Of a stretch of DNA of 5,925 nt, positions 5,526 through 5,925 are shown piece by piece. The DNA is taken from NCBI GenBank assembly GCA_947629615.1, contig CANRER010000093.1, positions 1 to 5,925 of the forward strand. Direction: 5' to 3'. The position numbers were made by a program, and so were the translations under genes. The notes under the pieces were generated by a model. That model was not told the DNA's origin. It did not search any database and saw only the letters and a program-made list of their open reading frames with translations. Every line of letters begins with the position of its first letter. The stretch's first letter is position 1. This DNA comes from an uncultured Clostridia bacterium. Its GTDB lineage: Bacteria > Bacillota > Clostridia > UMGS1883.

Positions 5526-5925
5526 TTATTCCCCTCTTATGATGGCTTCAAGCCCGTCCATATCCGTTTTATGGCAATAGCCCTCGCCCATGCGGCGCAC
5601 AAGCACCACGCCTATGCTGTCGCCGGAGCGTTTTTTGTCATGCCCGGCGGCGGCGATGAGGCCCTCGCGGTCGTCAAAGGCGGTTGGCAGGCCGTATTTT
5701 TCGCAAAGAAGCTTTATCGTGTCAAGCGTGCCGACGTCGGTGAGGCCGGCGCGCTCGGCGTATTCGGTTATCACGCACATACCTATGGCCACGGCGGCCC
5801 CGTGGCTTATCGCGCCGTAGCCGAGGCGGTTTTCCACGGCGTGGCCGACGGTGTGGCCGAAGTTCAGCAGCATACGCTCGCCCGTGTCGCGCTCGTCGGC
5901 CTCGACGATTTTCGCCTTTATGGCG
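5526..5925 (-). CDS. aroB: 3-dehydroquinate synthase, C-terminal part (5' end outside window)
   Basis: The frame ends at TAA (5528-5526) and stays open to the window edge, giving about 133 residues of a protein normally about 350 long. The enzyme turns DAHP into 3-dehydroquinate with NAD and a divalent metal, the second step of the shikimate pathway. Visible motifs are KAKIVEADERDTGER, LLNFGHTVGHAVE with the metal-ligand His in GHT, SHGAAVAIGM with the second ligand His in HG, and HDKKRSG near the C-terminus. The ATG at 5873-5871 lies inside the conserved DERDTGERMLLNFGH stretch, so it is internal and not the start. Many homologues have HGEAVA where this has HGAAVA. It is the first visible gene of the aroB-aroA-aroC-pheA run. 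Confidence 0.94.
   Translation of the reverse strand, partial: AIKAKIVEADERDTGERMLLNFGHTVGHAVENRLGYGAISHGAAVAIGMCVITEYAERAGLTDVGTLDTIKLLCEKYGLPTAFDDREGLIAAAGHDKKRSGDSIGVVLVRRMGEGYCHKTDMDGLEAIIRGE

Noticed and set aside
5871..5873. ATG as the start of aroB
   Set aside because: It lies inside a conserved motif, and the upstream codons to the window edge continue the 3-dehydroquinate synthase sequence without a stop.

Overview
The window reads as a piece of a GC-rich Bacillota genome, most likely an uncultured or gut-type member of class Clostridia. The evidence is a DUF815-type ATPase, a secreted G5 plus 3D-domain wall protein, strong GGAGG-type ribosome binding sites, a textbook sigma-A promoter, and clostridial variants of the aromatic-pathway enzymes. 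Genus cannot be read from this sequence. Coding DNA is GC-rich, while the promoter region around 1890-2160 is strikingly AT-rich.

Layout. (1) Positions 1-634, plus strand: the C-terminal half of an AAA+-like P-loop ATPase of the DUF815 family, cut by the window edge. (2) Positions 635-1108: about 470 bases without a credible gene, between convergent genes. It holds several hairpins, a perfect 29-base palindrome that looks like a terminator, and an 11-base inverted repeat enclosing it. It resembles an interspersed non-coding repeat or a structured RNA region. (3) Positions 1109-1813, minus strand: an exported protein with a G5 domain and a C-terminal 3D domain, probably acting on peptidoglycan. 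It has its own promoter (TTGACA, 17 bases, TATAAT) at 1899-1927. (4) Positions 2166-5925, minus strand: a tight gene run in transcription order aroB (partial), aroA, aroC, pheA, with junctions of +3, -4 and -8 bases.

How the genes work together. AroB makes 3-dehydroquinate, AroA makes EPSP and AroC makes chorismate. The bifunctional PheA (chorismate mutase, prephenate dehydratase and ACT domain) then commits chorismate to phenylalanine. The steps between AroB and AroA (aroD, aroE, aroK) are not in the window. The operon promoter lies beyond 5925, so its transcriptional control cannot be seen. Phenylalanine feedback on PheA is expected from the intact ESRP motif in its ACT domain.

The coding content is ordinary and I see no clear novel system. 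The least explained DNA is the structured gap at 635-1108. Second is an unusually short N-terminal segment in AroA.
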